Source of the DNA: Halobacteriales archaeon QS_8_69_73 | GTDB lineage: Archaea > Halobacteriota > Halobacteria > Halobacteriales > Haloarculaceae | DNA: 43,635 nucleotides | Reading direction: 5' to 3' | NCBI GenBank assembly: GCA_003022945.1 | Contig: PXRZ01000023.1 | Coordinates: forward strand, 1 to 43,635 | In this document: piece by piece, positions 43,120 to 43,635 of the stretch | Numbering within the stretch: the stretch's first letter is position 1 | Layout: each line of letters begins with the position of its first letter | Position numbers and translations under genes: made by a program | The notes under the pieces: generated by a model | What the model was told of the DNA's origin: nothing | What the model saw: the letters and a program-made list of their open reading frames with translations, nothing else | Database searches by the model: none

Positions 43120-43635
43120 ATCGTTGGCGGGTTCGGCCCGTCGGTCGGCCAGCCGACAGAAGTTGTCGAACACCCGTTTTGCGGTCTTCGCCTCGTCGTA
43201 GGCGGACTCGGTGATACCCGCACAGACCGATTCGATGCGCTCCTCGGGGAGGTCTTTGCCGCGCGCCACCGTCTCGGCGGTCCGGGGGTCGTACTCGGGG
43301 TGGGATTGAAGACCGTACACGTTCCCGTGGCGGAACCCCTGGATGCCGTACTCGTTTTCGGCGATGCGGTCGGCGCCCGGCGGCAGGTCGGTGACCGCGT
43401 CGGAATGGGTGGTGAAGACGGTGAACGTCTCGGGAACGCCCTCGAAGACATCGTCGCCGGTGTGACGGACCGTCCGGTAGCCGAGTTCGTACTCGCCCAT
43501 CGGTTCGACGGTGCCGCCGAGGACGTCCGCGAGCAGCTGGTGGCCCCAGCAGATACCCAGCGCCGGCAGGCCGCGGTCGAGCGCACCGGCGACCCAGTCG
43601 CGGGCGTCGGCTATCCACGGTTCCTCCTCGTAGAC
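43117..43635 (-). CDS. Class I glutamine amidotransferase (GMP synthase-like), 5' end outside window
   Basis: The C-terminal 172 residues of a type 1 glutamine amidotransferase domain. The nucleophile elbow is LGICWGHQLLADVLGG with the catalytic Cys. The catalytic His and Glu lie in YGLQSHPEYDP. VFEGVPETFTVFTTHSDAVT and GIQGFRHGNVYGLQSHP match stand-alone GMP-synthase-like amidotransferases. These release ammonia from glutamine, or in some relatives act as gamma-glutamyl peptidases. The N-terminal strands, and hence any partner domain, are beyond the window. The TGA stop (43117-43119) lies inside the terminus of a MITE-like element. Confidence 0.87.
   Translation of the reverse strand, partial: VYEEEPWIADARDWVAGALDRGLPALGICWGHQLLADVLGGTVEPMGEYELGYRTVRHTGDDVFEGVPETFTVFTTHSDAVTDLPPGADRIAENEYGIQGFRHGNVYGLQSHPEYDPRTAETVARGKDLPEERIESVCAGITESAYDEAKTAKRVFDNFCRLADRRAEPAND

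Overview
The window is a high-GC, archaeal chromosome segment from a halophilic archaeon (class Halobacteria). Evidence: strongly acidic proteins (Asp/Glu-rich, few Lys), leaderless genes with a TATA-like box about 26-30 bp upstream of the start, and marker families found only or mainly in archaea: polymerase D subunits DP1 and DP2, Hel308, Cgi121 of KEOPS, Orc1/Cdc6, the origin-associated OapA/OapB/OapC set, and haloarchaeal small proteins. The genus cannot be named from the sequence alone.

Layout. 1-9.0 kb: the end of malate dehydrogenase, a small acidic protein, a very large calcium-binding-type surface protein with 24 thrombospondin-type-3 units, a palindrome array, a ferredoxin, an ornithine cyclodeaminase-family enzyme divergent from a FAD amine oxidase, and a DUF547 protein. 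9.0-13.2 kb: intergenic palindromic elements, a methyltransferase and a multi-PAS histidine kinase that is frameshifted. 13.2-18.4 kb: hel308-cgi121, a MITE-like element, and a duplicated block (cgi121 tail plus a DUF5789-like gene) interrupted by an antisense membrane-protein gene, then an AbrB-like protein. 18.4-28.8 kb: a signal peptidase with an internal duplication, DP1, small proteins, a PPC/DUF296 protein, and DP2 with two inteins. 28.8-38.4 kb: a broken hypothetical gene, a MutS-related ATPase, a second orc gene, remains of TnpB-type element ends, oapC-oapB-oapA, a replication origin with inverted ORB motifs around an AT-rich stretch, and orc1. 38.4-43.6 kb: ridA split by a TnpB element, a 28-residue membrane protein with its neighbour, a glutaryl-CoA-type acyl-CoA dehydrogenase, a second MITE copy and a partial glutamine amidotransferase.

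How it fits together. Much of the window is a DNA replication and repair neighbourhood: Hel308, both subunits of PolD, a MutS-like ATPase, two Orc proteins, the Oap proteins and the origin lie within about 25 kb. Four genes (histidine kinase, DP2, a hypothetical gene, orc1) each lack a short internal coding segment and change frame at that point. Because PolD is expected to be essential, assembly gaps or collapsed segments are the first explanation to test. Overlaid on this is a dense population of short palindromic elements whose stems vary in both arms together. They occupy most long intergenic gaps and also sit in frame inside the kinase and DP2 genes; an ORB-like inverted repeat lies inside DP1.
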